Part shown: one piece after another, positions 48,212-58,211 of the stretch
Numbering within the stretch: position 1 is the first letter of the stretch
Layout: every line of letters starts with the position of its first letter
Source: an uncultured Lachnospiraceae bacterium
GTDB taxonomy: Bacteria > Bacillota > Clostridia > Lachnospirales > Lachnospiraceae
Length of the DNA stretch: 64,000 bases
Direction of reading: 5' to 3'
Assembly: GCA_934401915.1 (NCBI GenBank)
Contig: CAKRSV010000007.1
Location: 107,775 to 171,774 of the forward strand
Translations under genes and position numbers: made by a program
Notes under the pieces: model-generated
Databases searched by the model: none
Seen by the model: the letters and a program-made list of their open reading frames with translations, nothing else
Told to the model about the DNA's origin: nothing

Positions 48212-48742
48212 TCAGTCAAACAGGATCTCTTCCACGGTAACAAATTCATATCCCTGCGCTGTAAGTGTGTCAATGATCTCCAACGCCGCCGTCACCGAAG
48301 TCTTATACTGGTCGTGCATCAGGATGATCGCATTTTCCTCCGCCTTGGCGCAGACCTTCTGCGCGATGCAGGCGGCGTTGTTGCTGCACCAGTCCAGCGG
48401 ATCGATCGTCCACAATACCGGAATCATGTTCAGCTCCTTTTCAAACTGCCGGTTCCAGCTTCCATAAGGCGGTCTGACATACTGCACCTCTTCCCCGGTG
48501 ATCTCCGCGAGGATCTCGTTTGTCCGGATCAGCTCCTGCTTAAAACGCTCTCCGTTGCTTTCATTCAGCTGCAGATGGCTGTAGGTATGATTTCCGATCA
48601 GATGTCCCTCTTCATACATCCGCCGCACGATCTCCGGATTCTGCTCCGCTCCCTCGCCGGTCAGGAAAAAGGTTGCCGTCACGCCGCGCTCCTTCAAGCC
48701 ATCCAAAAGCTGCGGTGTGTAGTAAGGATGCGGTCCGTCGTC
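48212..48742 (-). pseudogene. Polysaccharide deacetylase truncated by mobile-element insertion
   Basis: 177 codons of a NodB-type chitin/peptidoglycan deacetylase. HxxxH metal motif (IGNHTYSHLQL), RPPYGSW and the C-terminal ILMHDQYKTS are intact. The 5' end is lost: the frame enters from foreign DNA (YLTSA) exactly at the DDGPHP part of the expected TFDDGP motif, so signal peptide and catalytic start are missing. Upstream, an in-frame stop closes it and only TTG could serve as a start. The rest of the gene should lie beyond the element's far end. Confidence 0.85.
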
Positions 48743-48833
48743 TGCTGATGTCAAGTAAGGACCAAAAATTTTGAATAAATTATTATTTTAGAGCTGACAA
48801 ATTTCAAACTTGCGTGGACTAACCTAACTTATC

Positions 48834-51800
48834 TTAAAAATCCTCATTCTTCTCCACTGACCATCTTAAATCTGCATCATATTTTTTTAACTTGATGAAA
48901 TCATCTGTAAAAATTTGTGTATGTCTAAAATCTGAATTTCGAAATTTCATATGTTCCCAGCTATTTTTCTTTAAAATTGCCTGAGTAAAGCTTGTGTTTT
49001 CAAAATCTATACTTATAAGCTGACTATCCTCAATAGATGAATTACTTAAATTTGCGTTTCTGCATGATGTTTTTGTAATTTCTATATTGCAAAGTTCTGC
49101 ACCAATTAATATAATTTCATCTAACACACATTCTCCAAATATACTTTCTTGAACATTACATCTTTCCAAATCCGCCTTTTTTAAACTACAATTTATAAAT
49201 TCAGAATTATTAATCGTTTCCTTTCTAAGTTTTATTCTATCTAAACATGAATTTGTAAACTTTACATTTTCTAAATGACACCTCTGAATTTTCGTAGTAC
49301 CCCAATTTACATCCTCCACTTTCAAATCTTTAAATGCACAATCTACCACTTTAGTTAAGTCAAATTTTCCCCTTCTAATTTTGGCACCTGTAAAATTACA
49401 ATTAATAAGAGTAGCATTACTAAAATCAATATCATCCAAAAGAGCATTTGAAAAATTTATTTTTTCTAATATTGCTCCTGAAAAAAACGCATTTGAAAGA
49501 TCACTATAAGCAAAATCAATACCATTCAAATTTGTATTATTAAAGCTTGCTTTTCTTAAGCTTGAATCTTGAAATCCAACATTCTGCATACTCCTATTTT
49601 CAAAATTCAATCCATCGAGTAGACAGTTTTGCCCTATCGAGATTATATTATTATTCGATATAATTACTTTTTGCTTAAACATATCACACCAATCCGCAAA
49701 AATATTTGAATTTAATATTTGTATAAATTCACCATCTGAACTCCAAAAAGTAGTTTTCGTACTGTTTTTTTCTATTAACGCTCCTTTTTGATAAACTCGA
49801 ATTAACAACAATGTATTAAATAATGTATTCTTGATTTTCTGATAATTGTATCCACTGTAATTATACGTCCAAATTGTATCATCAGCTAAAATAATTTTTG
49901 TATATATACTTTGCAGAAAAATCACCATACTCTCAAGATCACACTCATAATTCTTATCATCATATTGTAACTTATTATAAATGAACAAAAATGTTTGTTC
50001 CCATGTTGTTCCTGCTATATATCCGTATTGCATTATTTCACACATTGTTGTGAGAAAATTTTGTGGATTCTCAACATCATTTTCATTCATTAGCAAGCTC
50101 AGTTTATTATATATATACTCACCAAAAAAATAGTCCCGAATATTATTGTGATAAAATTCTAATGCACCTGCCTTACCATTGCTCTTCCAATATGCACAAA
50201 GGACACAACATTTTCGAACCCATTTTACAATTACGGAGTCAACCCCCGATTCATTTATGATTTCATCAAGTTCATGTGAACTTATATAATACCTCTCTTC
50301 CATTGAATTTTTAAACATTCTGAATGCAATACTACATACAATCTTATATAGAATCTCTTCATAATCTTTTATTGGATGCTCAAGACTATTATCAAAATTT
50401 TCATTATACTCTGTGTTAATGATTGCATTATGAAATATTTCATGATATAAAGCCCACACATTTCCCTGAAGTTCCTCTCGCATATCACATGCAACCAAAA
50501 GATATAGTGCCAAAGGTGTATCGGCTACTCCTGATGCTACATTATCATCTATATTTATTATATATTCTTTTGTTTTTTCAGGTACACTCTCCCCACAGCT
50601 CTCATACTTTTCTAACCACTGTTTTCTCTTTTCTTTATCAAAATGCAAAATTTCTGCCTTTTCAATGCTAAAATTTCTTGCATCAAATCTTCTTGTATCA
50701 ATAAATTGTGGTCTAGAAGTTATAATTATTTTGTTATTCTTAAATATTTTTCTAATGGAAACAATCAAGTCCTCCATTCCCGTACTATGTATTCCTTCAA
50801 TCATGCTCATTTCATCTGCACCATCTAGAATCAAAATACAATCAGCGAATAGAGTCTTAAACTTTTCCATTGTTTCAAAGCCTAAATATTCTAATAAAAT
50901 CTCTTGAATACTTTTATTCCGATCGGAAAAATCTAGTTCACGTAATCTTACGCACACTAAATCACTATTAAGAAAAACTGCTTTACTTATATCATCTTTT
51001 TCTAAATAGTGATAACACAAATATGAAACTAGACTTGTCTTTCCAATTGCTGCATCGCCTTCAATAAACAATATTCTTTTCTTTGTTTCATTCCACAAAA
51101 AATTATCCAATATAACAATAAAATTGTCCAAAGAATACTCTTTAACTTTCATTTTAGGTTCTACAAACAATCTATTTAATGTAACCTTACTATTCCTAAC
51201 ATATCTATGTCGAAATAACTTTTCTGTAAAATTATCTGCATATTCTTTAATAATAGATTTAACCTTATTGTTAAGGCTATTTCCATGTTCAGATAACATT
51301 CCAAATACATTGATATTTTTATCCATAAAATGATTTATTTCAGTTAATAAATCATCTTCCCCATTGCTGGAAATTTCCGATATACTATTAACTTTATTAA
51401 TAAGCGTGCTGAAATCCCAAATATTCTTTTTGTCAAAATTAACTTCATCTATACACACATACCCCTGATTATTCTCACCCTTATATTTTCTCTGCATGGT
51501 TGCGTCTTGCTTCATTACCATAAAATATAATGTATAATCATTTAAATTCACATTCTCCGCCAATTTAGACCTAATTTTCTTTTCATCGTCTTGCACTTTA
51601 GAAGTATATGTCGACGGATCTAATTTTTTTTGCACTCTTATTTCTCTAAGTTTCTCCGTCCACTCTGAGTATTCAAATACCTTATGCTTAATAGTATTAA
51701 GTGTTCGTATTATTTTTTCTGGTGTATCCGTAACTGTTACCTGTATAATTATTTTTTTATTTTCGCTGATCAAGTCATATCCCGAATTATTATATGTGAC

Positions 51801-51974
51801 ATTATTTGCATTTTTTAAATCCATATTATAAAGAATATTCAGCAAATCACACATAAATTGTTCTGCACTAATATTTATATCATGCATATTCAAATTTCCT
51901 GTATAATAAATGTATGCAGTGAGTACGCTCATTCCCATTATAAATCTTTTTATCACGTTCTCTCGTCTTATCAT
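48834..51974 (-). CDS. STAND NTPase: SMEK-like N-terminus, NACHT-type ATPase, pentapeptide-repeat C-terminus
   Basis: 1046 aa. N-terminus (about 30-85: HDINISAEQFMCDLLN..., GYDLISENKKIIIQVT) resembles the SMEK domain with a PD-(D/E)XK-like D...QVT pattern. A NACHT-type ATPase follows: Walker A EGDAAIGKTSLVSY (near 305), Walker B CILILDGADEMS (near 380), then sensor and winged-helix regions. Residues ~780-1030 are pentapeptide repeats (e.g. LRKASFNNTNLNGIDFAYSD), a right-handed beta-solenoid. STAND proteins with an effector N-terminus and repeat sensor act as anti-phage receptors. GGAG precedes ATG 51974. Base use is more AT-rich than even the recombinases, suggesting separate origin. Confidence 0.88.
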   Translation of the reverse strand: MIRRENVIKRFIMGMSVLTAYIYYTGNLNMHDINISAEQFMCDLLNILYNMDLKNANNVTYNNSGYDLISENKKIIIQVTVTDTPEKIIRTLNTIKHKVFEYSEWTEKLREIRVQKKLDPSTYTSKVQDDEKKIRSKLAENVNLNDYTLYFMVMKQDATMQRKYKGENNQGYVCIDEVNFDKKNIWDFSTLINKVNSISEISSNGEDDLLTEINHFMDKNINVFGMLSEHGNSLNNKVKSIIKEYADNFTEKLFRHRYVRNSKVTLNRLFVEPKMKVKEYSLDNFIVILDNFLWNETKKRILFIEGDAAIGKTSLVSYLCYHYLEKDDISKAVFLNSDLVCVRLRELDFSDRNKSIQEILLEYLGFETMEKFKTLFADCILILDGADEMSMIEGIHSTGMEDLIVSIRKIFKNNKIIITSRPQFIDTRRFDARNFSIEKAEILHFDKEKRKQWLEKYESCGESVPEKTKEYIINIDDNVASGVADTPLALYLLVACDMREELQGNVWALYHEIFHNAIINTEYNENFDNSLEHPIKDYEEILYKIVCSIAFRMFKNSMEERYYISSHELDEIINESGVDSVIVKWVRKCCVLCAYWKSNGKAGALEFYHNNIRDYFFGEYIYNKLSLLMNENDVENPQNFLTTMCEIMQYGYIAGTTWEQTFLFIYNKLQYDDKNYECDLESMVIFLQSIYTKIILADDTIWTYNYSGYNYQKIKNTLFNTLLLIRVYQKGALIEKNSTKTTFWSSDGEFIQILNSNIFADWCDMFKQKVIISNNNIISIGQNCLLDGLNFENRSMQNVGFQDSSLRKASFNNTNLNGIDFAYSDLSNAFFSGAILEKINFSNALLDDIDFSNATLINCNFTGAKIRRGKFDLTKVVDCAFKDLKVEDVNWGTTKIQRCHLENVKFTNSCLDRIKLRKETINNSEFINCSLKKADLERCNVQESIFGECVLDEIILIGAELCNIEITKTSCRNANLSNSSIEDSQLISIDFENTSFTQAILKKNSWEHMKFRNSDFRHTQIFTDDFIKLKKYDADLRWSVEKNEDF

Positions 51975-52134
51975 TACTGCTTCTCCTCATAATTCATTTG
52001 TAGATTATTCAATTAGTGTCTGCTGATTTTGAACCGAAAACAGTTTTCTAAAGAAAATTTGCATAAGCACAGTTACAATTTGTAGTACCACTTTAGCCAT
52101 ACTCCACTGCTATCCCATACCTTGGTGTTATAAC

Positions 52135-52992
52135 TCACATCTCAAATACCAACTTATTATAATTTCCCTCTTCTGCTAATGCCCTAACCTTGTTCCATAT
52201 CACAGTAGAAATATTCATTTCCCTTGTTAAGGCTACTGCCAACTCCTGTACTGTCATTAACACTATATTAACTTTTCTACCATTACATAATGTTTCAACT
52301 GCATCATTGCTATAGCCAGCAAAACTAATAAATAGCCCTCTTGTAAAGCCTGATTTTGAAGATACCTTTTCATTAAATACCACTAAATCACTTTTTTCAG
52401 TTAACTTGTTCGTCCATTTTGCTTCTAATAAATATATATCATTCCTTAAAACAAAACTTCCATCTATCTGCTCTCCCTTAATCCTAAAGCTTTCTCTTGG
52501 CTCTAACGCACAATCTTTGAATAGCCTATTTAAATATCTCTCAAATTGATATCCTCTTGCTTGCGGATTATCATGATAATCTGCCAACTCTTTAAGTTCA
52601 TCAAGATACTTTTTAAAATCAAATTCTTTTTTGGGAGATTCAGCTACAGTATCAACCGATTTCTCAGAAATTTTCTTTCCGATTAAGCGATACCCTATTT
52701 GAGAGCATTTCTGAAAGATTTCATTTTTCTCATCTGTCACAAGTTTTCTTGCCTGCATATATTGCATTAGTCCAAGTAACAATTTTCCAACAATAACATT
52801 ATCATAATCATCCATAATTGCTCTTAAGATTTTTGCCTTGGATAAATTATGATACTTTTTATAAACATCTATATTAATAGTATCAGCAACGAATCTTTGA
52901 TATGTATAATTTGTGAAATCTAATACATAACCCATTTCCATGTCAAATAATCTCTCGAAATAATCTTTCTCTATATACGTCATCTGTGCCAT
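52135..52992 (-). CDS. PD-(D/E)XK endonuclease-like protein (Mrr-type fold)
   Basis: 285 aa. N-terminal helical half, then a nuclease-like core with a conserved Glu (GYQFERYLNRLF), Asp in KGEQIDGSF (near 175) and the E-x-K pair in YLLEAKW (near 189). This is the arrangement of Mrr-like restriction endonucleases and DUF-type stand-alone nucleases. Transcribed toward and 160 bp ahead of the STAND gene, sharing its very AT-rich composition. GGAGG lies nine bases before ATG 52992. No methyltransferase is nearby. Confidence 0.8.
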   Translation of the reverse strand: MAQMTYIEKDYFERLFDMEMGYVLDFTNYTYQRFVADTINIDVYKKYHNLSKAKILRAIMDDYDNVIVGKLLLGLMQYMQARKLVTDEKNEIFQKCSQIGYRLIGKKISEKSVDTVAESPKKEFDFKKYLDELKELADYHDNPQARGYQFERYLNRLFKDCALEPRESFRIKGEQIDGSFVLRNDIYLLEAKWTNKLTEKSDLVVFNEKVSSKSGFTRGLFISFAGYSNDAVETLCNGRKVNIVLMTVQELAVALTREMNISTVIWNKVRALAEEGNYNKLVFEM

Positions 52993-53087
52993 AGATTAAT
53001 ACCTCCGTTGTCAAAAAATACATATATATTATACAATATTTTCCTACTATTGACATCTAAAATATTAACTATGGATAGATAATATAC

Positions 53088-53124
53088 AAAAAGAAGAAGC
53101 CTTTCTGCTTCCTTAGGCTTCCTC
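53088..53124 (-). terminator. Terminator of the recombinase operon
   Basis: gaagaagcc at 53093 pairs with ggcttcctc at 53116-53124 (one G-U), with five T following on the minus strand. It follows the 53136 stop. Confidence 0.75.
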
Positions 53125-53135
53125 TTTTCAGATTC

Positions 53136-54695
53136 TTACAATATTTCTTCAAATTCTTCCCGATACTTCCAGACAATTTCTATCCGCTTGTCTTCATACA
53201 CTACGATTTTCTCTACCATCTCACTCATAAATTCTTCTGTCAATGCTTCACTTGTTCTATACCTTTCTACAAGATCAGCAGCACACTGATAATTCTTTTG
53301 TCTTTTTTCCAGCATATCAATCTGTCCGGAGACTTTCTCTATTTCTTTCCGTACCACTTCTTCCTGTTTGCTCAATTGGTCCTTTTCTTTCAAGAACATA
53401 TCCTGCTTTACCCTGCTGGAACAGAACTGTTCATACAAATTGATTTTTTCAGCCGGAAAACGCTCTAAACTCTGCTTTAGTATTTTTTCCTGCTTCCTCA
53501 GCTTCTCAATCTGCTGCTCATAGAGACTCGCAACAGGAATTGTCGCAAACAACCGACAATGTTCCTGCCAGATAGTCCATATTGTCCTCTCAATCTGCTC
53601 TTTCTCCACACGAAGTTCATTGCACGCCGCATCATCCAGCAAGTTTCTTCGTTTACATAGATAATATGGTGTTTTGGTTTTCCGCAGTTCTAGCCGATTT
53701 CCACAACATCCACAAAAGACAATCCCCCGGTGGACGGAAGAACGGTCATATTCTGCTGTTTTTCTTTTTCTGATACTGTCATTTGCTTTTTTGAAAAGTT
53801 CCCGGCTGACAATCGCCTCATGATGTTCCGGTATCACAAACCATTTTTCTTCCGGCTGAGTTACCTTCCGTTTACTTCCAACCCTTGTGCGGACAGCCTT
53901 TCGATACACCATATCTCCCTGATATACCCGATTATGGATAATGGAATGTATCTTGTTACGATTCCATATATCTGCTTTATAATGCCGATTAAGCTGCTCT
54001 CCCTTTGCCTGCTTATAAGTCAGTCTAGTCGGTACTCCCTCTGCGTTAAGTTCAATTGCCAAAGTTTTTGCACTTTTTCCATCTGCCAATTCCCGAAAAA
54101 TACGCCGTATCGTGACTGCTGCACCTTCATCAATTTCCATTCTTTTACCATCAGACGATTTTTGGTAGCCATACACCATACAACCTGCGTAATACTCTCC
54201 CCTTTTCATACAGGTTGTAACCCCGCTTTTTACCTTTTCAGACAAATCTCTGCTGTACATTTCATAAATAAAATTTTTGAAAGCTACATCCATTCCACCT
54301 GTCTGTCCGAAAAAATTTTTACTGTCAAACCCATCATTGATACTAATAAAGCGGATACCCAAAAAAGGAAATATCTGTTCCAAATAATCTCCAACCTCCA
54401 GATAATTTCGTCCAAAACGTGATAAGTCCTTTACGATAATACAATTTATTTCTCCCTGCTTGCATAGCCGAAGCATCTCTTTCATCGCCGGTCTGTCAAA
54501 ATTGGTACCGGAATATCCATCATCTACAAATTCCCTGACTTCTGCTCCTTTAAATTCTTCCTTTTGCTCCATAAAAACATTGATAAAATTCCTCTGATTA
54601 CTGATACTTACACTCTCAGCCTTTTCTTCAGAATCGCATAAATCTAAATCTTCCATAGAAAGCCGGATATACTTAGCAATCGTATACTTTTTCAT
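53136..54695 (-). CDS. Large serine recombinase 3
   Basis: 519 aa. The resolvase fold has catalytic Ser in YIRLSMED and catalytic Arg in DLSRFGRNY. A recombinase domain (TYKQAKGEQLNRHYKADIWNRNKIHSIIHNRVYQGDMV) and zinc ribbon (CGCCGNRLELRK...YYLC) follow, then a coiled coil. Start ATG 54695 overlaps recombinase 2's stop by four bases (ATGA), with GGAGG seven bases upstream; an in-frame longer start is unlikely. Confidence 0.93.
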   Translation of the reverse strand: MKKYTIAKYIRLSMEDLDLCDSEEKAESVSISNQRNFINVFMEQKEEFKGAEVREFVDDGYSGTNFDRPAMKEMLRLCKQGEINCIIVKDLSRFGRNYLEVGDYLEQIFPFLGIRFISINDGFDSKNFFGQTGGMDVAFKNFIYEMYSRDLSEKVKSGVTTCMKRGEYYAGCMVYGYQKSSDGKRMEIDEGAAVTIRRIFRELADGKSAKTLAIELNAEGVPTRLTYKQAKGEQLNRHYKADIWNRNKIHSIIHNRVYQGDMVYRKAVRTRVGSKRKVTQPEEKWFVIPEHHEAIVSRELFKKANDSIRKRKTAEYDRSSVHRGIVFCGCCGNRLELRKTKTPYYLCKRRNLLDDAACNELRVEKEQIERTIWTIWQEHCRLFATIPVASLYEQQIEKLRKQEKILKQSLERFPAEKINLYEQFCSSRVKQDMFLKEKDQLSKQEEVVRKEIEKVSGQIDMLEKRQKNYQCAADLVERYRTSEALTEEFMSEMVEKIVVYEDKRIEIVWKYREEFEEIL

Positions 54696-56419
54696 TCCCC
54701 GACCTCCATCTCTTCTTTCTTCTCTAATAACCTCCGGCAATCATCCTCGAATCGGAATATAACATGTATACGTCCTCCTGCAAATACTTCTATCCGTTCT
54801 ATCAAAGAATCTATCATGTCCTGTGTAACCGTATCCTGCCCTGCATACTGCTCTGCAGCCTGAGACAGTTCCAGATTATCTCCATAAGTTTCCTGCATTT
54901 CATGCAAAAGCAATTCTTTCTCTTTACGGACTTCATCAGTCTGTGCCAATGCCCTCTGATATTCTTCCTTGAGCATAAAATATTCCTGAACCGTAAGTAA
55001 TTTGTCTTTATAGTCAAGATAACTGCTGCTCAATTTCTGTTGAAGCTGTACCTCTTTTTGTCCTAAATCTCTTATCTCCTTTTCAAGTACCATCCGTTTC
55101 TTACTGATTTCAATATTTCCGTTTCTTGACCTGATTATATCTCTGCTCTCTAAGAACATTTTTAGATATATCTGAACTGCCTCTGCTACCGCCTTTTCTA
55201 ATTTTCCTGCACTGATATGCTTTTTCACACATCCCATTGCACCATTCTCCCTGTAATTTGTGCAGTAGTAACTCTTAGAGTTATGTTTGCCGACACTACA
55301 CCCCATGGTAATGCCACAATCTCCACAAAAGATTTTTCCTTTAAACACATTATCACGTTTCGGATTTTCTTTTGCTTTTTCCAATTTCTTTTTATGCTCC
55401 TGCGCTCTCTTTTCATTCACAGCCTGTACCGCATCAAAGAGTTCTTTAGATACAATAGGCTTATGCATTCCCGGAACAACAATCCATTCCTCCCTCGGAA
55501 CAGGATGCCTCTTTTCTCCCTTGTGCATAGCAGAATGCGTTTTACCCCGTACCATATTTCCCAAATACACTTCATCACGAAGCATATCCTCTATGGCATA
55601 AGCTTTCCAAAGCACATCCCTCAGCTTCTCGTTCTTTACGATTCCTTTTTCATAACGGTATGCACTGGGTGACTTTATTTCCTTCTCATTCAAAATTTTT
55701 ACTATACTGCAATATCCATAACCCTCAGAGCGCAGTCCAAAAATATAGCGCACTACCTTGGCTGCTTCCTCATCCACTTCATATTTTCCCTTAACAGTTT
55801 TCGATTTCCGATAACCATAGGGTGCAACTCCGCCGCCATATCTGCCTTCTTTTTTCTTGATTTCTATGGCAGAGCCTACTTTTCTGGAAATATCCTTTGC
55901 ATACACCTCATTGATAATATTTTTCAGCGGTATTTCCAGCCCATTCGTCAATGGTCTGCCGCTTTCAGAAGAAGCTGCAGCAAAAGTATCAAAGTGGTCT
56001 GTTACAGAAATGAACCGTATATTTAAGAAGGGAAATATCTTTTCCAAGTAATTCCCTATTTCCAAATAACTGCGTCCAAAACGAGACAAATCTTTCACAA
56101 TAATGCAATTAATCTTTCCGCTTTTCGCATCTTCCATCATTTTTTGAAAAGCGGGACGTTCAAAATTCGTCCCACTAAAGCCATTGTCAATATAAACATC
56201 GAATACTTTCATATCCGCTTTGCTTCTGACAAAGTCCTCTAACAACGCTTTTTGGTTTTCTACCGTATTTTGATTATGTTTTCCGCTGTCTTCTTTTGAC
56301 AATCGAATATATAGTCCAACGGAGATTTCCTGTGTTTTAACCTCAGGTATTTGTTCCGCTCCCCGTTCTTCCTGCATCTTATCTCTCGGAACCGGGTGAT
56401 TTCTGACTGTGCGTGCCAT
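54692..56419 (-). CDS. Large serine recombinase 2
   Basis: 575 aa. Catalytic Ser in YIRLSKEDSG, Arg in DLSRFGRSY. Recombinase domain and zinc ribbon (GKIFCGDCGITMGCSVGKHN ...CTNYRENGAMGC) are present, then a C-terminal coiled coil. ATG 56419 overlaps recombinase 1's stop by one base (TGATG), with GGAGGTG upstream. The set of three enzymes presumably acts together in excision and integration. Confidence 0.93.
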   Translation of the reverse strand: MARTVRNHPVPRDKMQEERGAEQIPEVKTQEISVGLYIRLSKEDSGKHNQNTVENQKALLEDFVRSKADMKVFDVYIDNGFSGTNFERPAFQKMMEDAKSGKINCIIVKDLSRFGRSYLEIGNYLEKIFPFLNIRFISVTDHFDTFAAASSESGRPLTNGLEIPLKNIINEVYAKDISRKVGSAIEIKKKEGRYGGGVAPYGYRKSKTVKGKYEVDEEAAKVVRYIFGLRSEGYGYCSIVKILNEKEIKSPSAYRYEKGIVKNEKLRDVLWKAYAIEDMLRDEVYLGNMVRGKTHSAMHKGEKRHPVPREEWIVVPGMHKPIVSKELFDAVQAVNEKRAQEHKKKLEKAKENPKRDNVFKGKIFCGDCGITMGCSVGKHNSKSYYCTNYRENGAMGCVKKHISAGKLEKAVAEAVQIYLKMFLESRDIIRSRNGNIEISKKRMVLEKEIRDLGQKEVQLQQKLSSSYLDYKDKLLTVQEYFMLKEEYQRALAQTDEVRKEKELLLHEMQETYGDNLELSQAAEQYAGQDTVTQDMIDSLIERIEVFAGGRIHVIFRFEDDCRRLLEKKEEMEVGE

Positions 56420-58080
56420 CAAATCACCTCCTCAAGCGCCACTTCCTGCTTAATTTCTTCTACTATCCCTAATAATTGCCTGATTTCATCCTGATAACGA
56501 AAGATAATTTCTATCCGATGATCCTCATATACATATATCCTGCTAATAAAGCGGACTAATATGGAACGCTTCAATTCTATCTCTTTACTTGTCAAAAATT
56601 TCTCTAGTAAACTTTCCTTTTCGTATCCGCCATCCAATAACATTCTTTTTTTCTTTCCTAATTCTGTAATAGCCCTTTGAATCTCTTCAATTCTATTATC
56701 CAATTCTTTTTTAAACAGCATATACTCGTCCTGCGTAATCAGTTCCTTTTTATAGTCCTCATAGCATTCCAATTTTAACCGGTTATATTTTTCGATATCT
56801 TCTTTCCGTTTTTCTGACTGCAGCACCAGTTTTTTTATCTTATCTGAATTACCGGATGTCTCCCGTATATACCGAATACTCTCCTGTAAATCGCCCAATT
56901 GTTTCAAATGAAGCTGCAATGTCTTTGTTATGGCCATGTTCAAGGTATTCTCACTGATTCTATGACTACTGCATATATCTTTGTCCTTCTTATTTCCAGA
57001 ACAGACATAATATACATATTCTAAAGAACCACTGCGAACCTTTTTTCTTACCATGCTGCATCCGCAGTCCGCGCAGACAAGATAACCGGAATATACAGAA
57101 ACTGCACTTTTTCCTGTACTTACCCTTGTGTCCTTCTGTAAAATATCTGAAATAAGTTCAAAATCAGTTCTGCTTATAATTGCCTCATGCGCATTTTCTA
57201 CCCGAATCCATTCTTCCTTCGGTTTCTTTTCCCTCACCCTGACTTTATAATTGGGGGTACTCTCCTTTCCCTGTATCAGAGTTCCCATGTAAACTTCATT
57301 TGTCAAAACACGCAGAACTGCAACCGCAGTCCACTTCGCCCTGCTGTGTGTCTGGAATACCGTCTTATATCCGCTCCCCTGCTCTTTCTTGTATTCTGCC
57401 GGAGAGAGCACTCCCAAACGGTTCAGTTCATCGGCAATTGCCTGTTGGCTCATTCCCTCCATTTTCATGGCAAAAATTTCTTTTACAATCTCTGCCGCAC
57501 ACGGATCGACAATCAGTTTATTTTTATCCTCTCCCCGCATATATCCATAGACTGGAAAAGCACCAATAAATTCACCGCGTTTTCTCTTTACTTCCAAATG
57601 GCTTCTGATTTTGATTGATATGTCCCTGCAATATGCGTCATTGATTAAATTCTTAAAGGGAACAATTATATTATTCGATAATGCCGCATCATCAGCACTG
57701 TCGAAATTATCATTGATTGCTATAAAGCGTACTCCAAGAAAAGGAAAAAGCCTCTCAATATATTTTCCAACCTCGATATAGTTTCTTCCTAATCGTGACA
57801 GGTCTTTGACAATGACACAGTTTATCTTCTTGTCCTTAATGTCCTGCAGCATCCTCTGAAAATCAGGTCTGTCAAAATTTACACCACTGTAGCCGTCATC
57901 AATGTAAAAATCTACAACCCTAATTTCCGGTTTGCTTTGCAGATAATCTTCAATATATTCTTTCTGATTTTCAATACTGTTGCTTTGCAGAGTTTCACTT
58001 TTGGCAATATCATCATCCTCTTTGGATAAACGAAGATAGCCACCACATAGATATGTTTTAGATAAGTTATTTGACAGCAT
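56419..58080 (-). CDS. Large serine recombinase 1
   Basis: 553 aa, first of the operon. Catalytic Ser in YLRLSKEDDD, Arg in DLSRLGRNYIEVG. Recombinase domain (FQTHSRAKWTAVAVLRVLTNEVYMGTL) and zinc ribbon (CADCGCSMVRKK) are present. ATG 58080 has GGAG eight bases upstream; a longer TTG frame reaches 58089. The leader before it (58081-58211) is AT-rich and probably contains the promoter. Confidence 0.93.
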   Translation of the reverse strand: MLSNNLSKTYLCGGYLRLSKEDDDIAKSETLQSNSIENQKEYIEDYLQSKPEIRVVDFYIDDGYSGVNFDRPDFQRMLQDIKDKKINCVIVKDLSRLGRNYIEVGKYIERLFPFLGVRFIAINDNFDSADDAALSNNIIVPFKNLINDAYCRDISIKIRSHLEVKRKRGEFIGAFPVYGYMRGEDKNKLIVDPCAAEIVKEIFAMKMEGMSQQAIADELNRLGVLSPAEYKKEQGSGYKTVFQTHSRAKWTAVAVLRVLTNEVYMGTLIQGKESTPNYKVRVREKKPKEEWIRVENAHEAIISRTDFELISDILQKDTRVSTGKSAVSVYSGYLVCADCGCSMVRKKVRSGSLEYVYYVCSGNKKDKDICSSHRISENTLNMAITKTLQLHLKQLGDLQESIRYIRETSGNSDKIKKLVLQSEKRKEDIEKYNRLKLECYEDYKKELITQDEYMLFKKELDNRIEEIQRAITELGKKKRMLLDGGYEKESLLEKFLTSKEIELKRSILVRFISRIYVYEDHRIEIIFRYQDEIRQLLGIVEEIKQEVALEEVI

Positions 58081-58211
58081 AAAAAACACTCCTTATTCAT
58101 ATTAGCCAGAACAATCTGCTATAAATAAGAAGTGATTTCTATTTCTTTAGTCCTATACACATATTAGCACAGAACTTCTCCTTTTTCCAGACCTTTATAG
58201 CAATTTTCATT

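Noticed and set aside
48834..52992. Classical restriction-modification or CRISPR-Cas system
   Set aside because: The endonuclease-like gene has no methyltransferase or specificity gene nearby, and no cas genes are present; the defence idea rests on domain architecture only.
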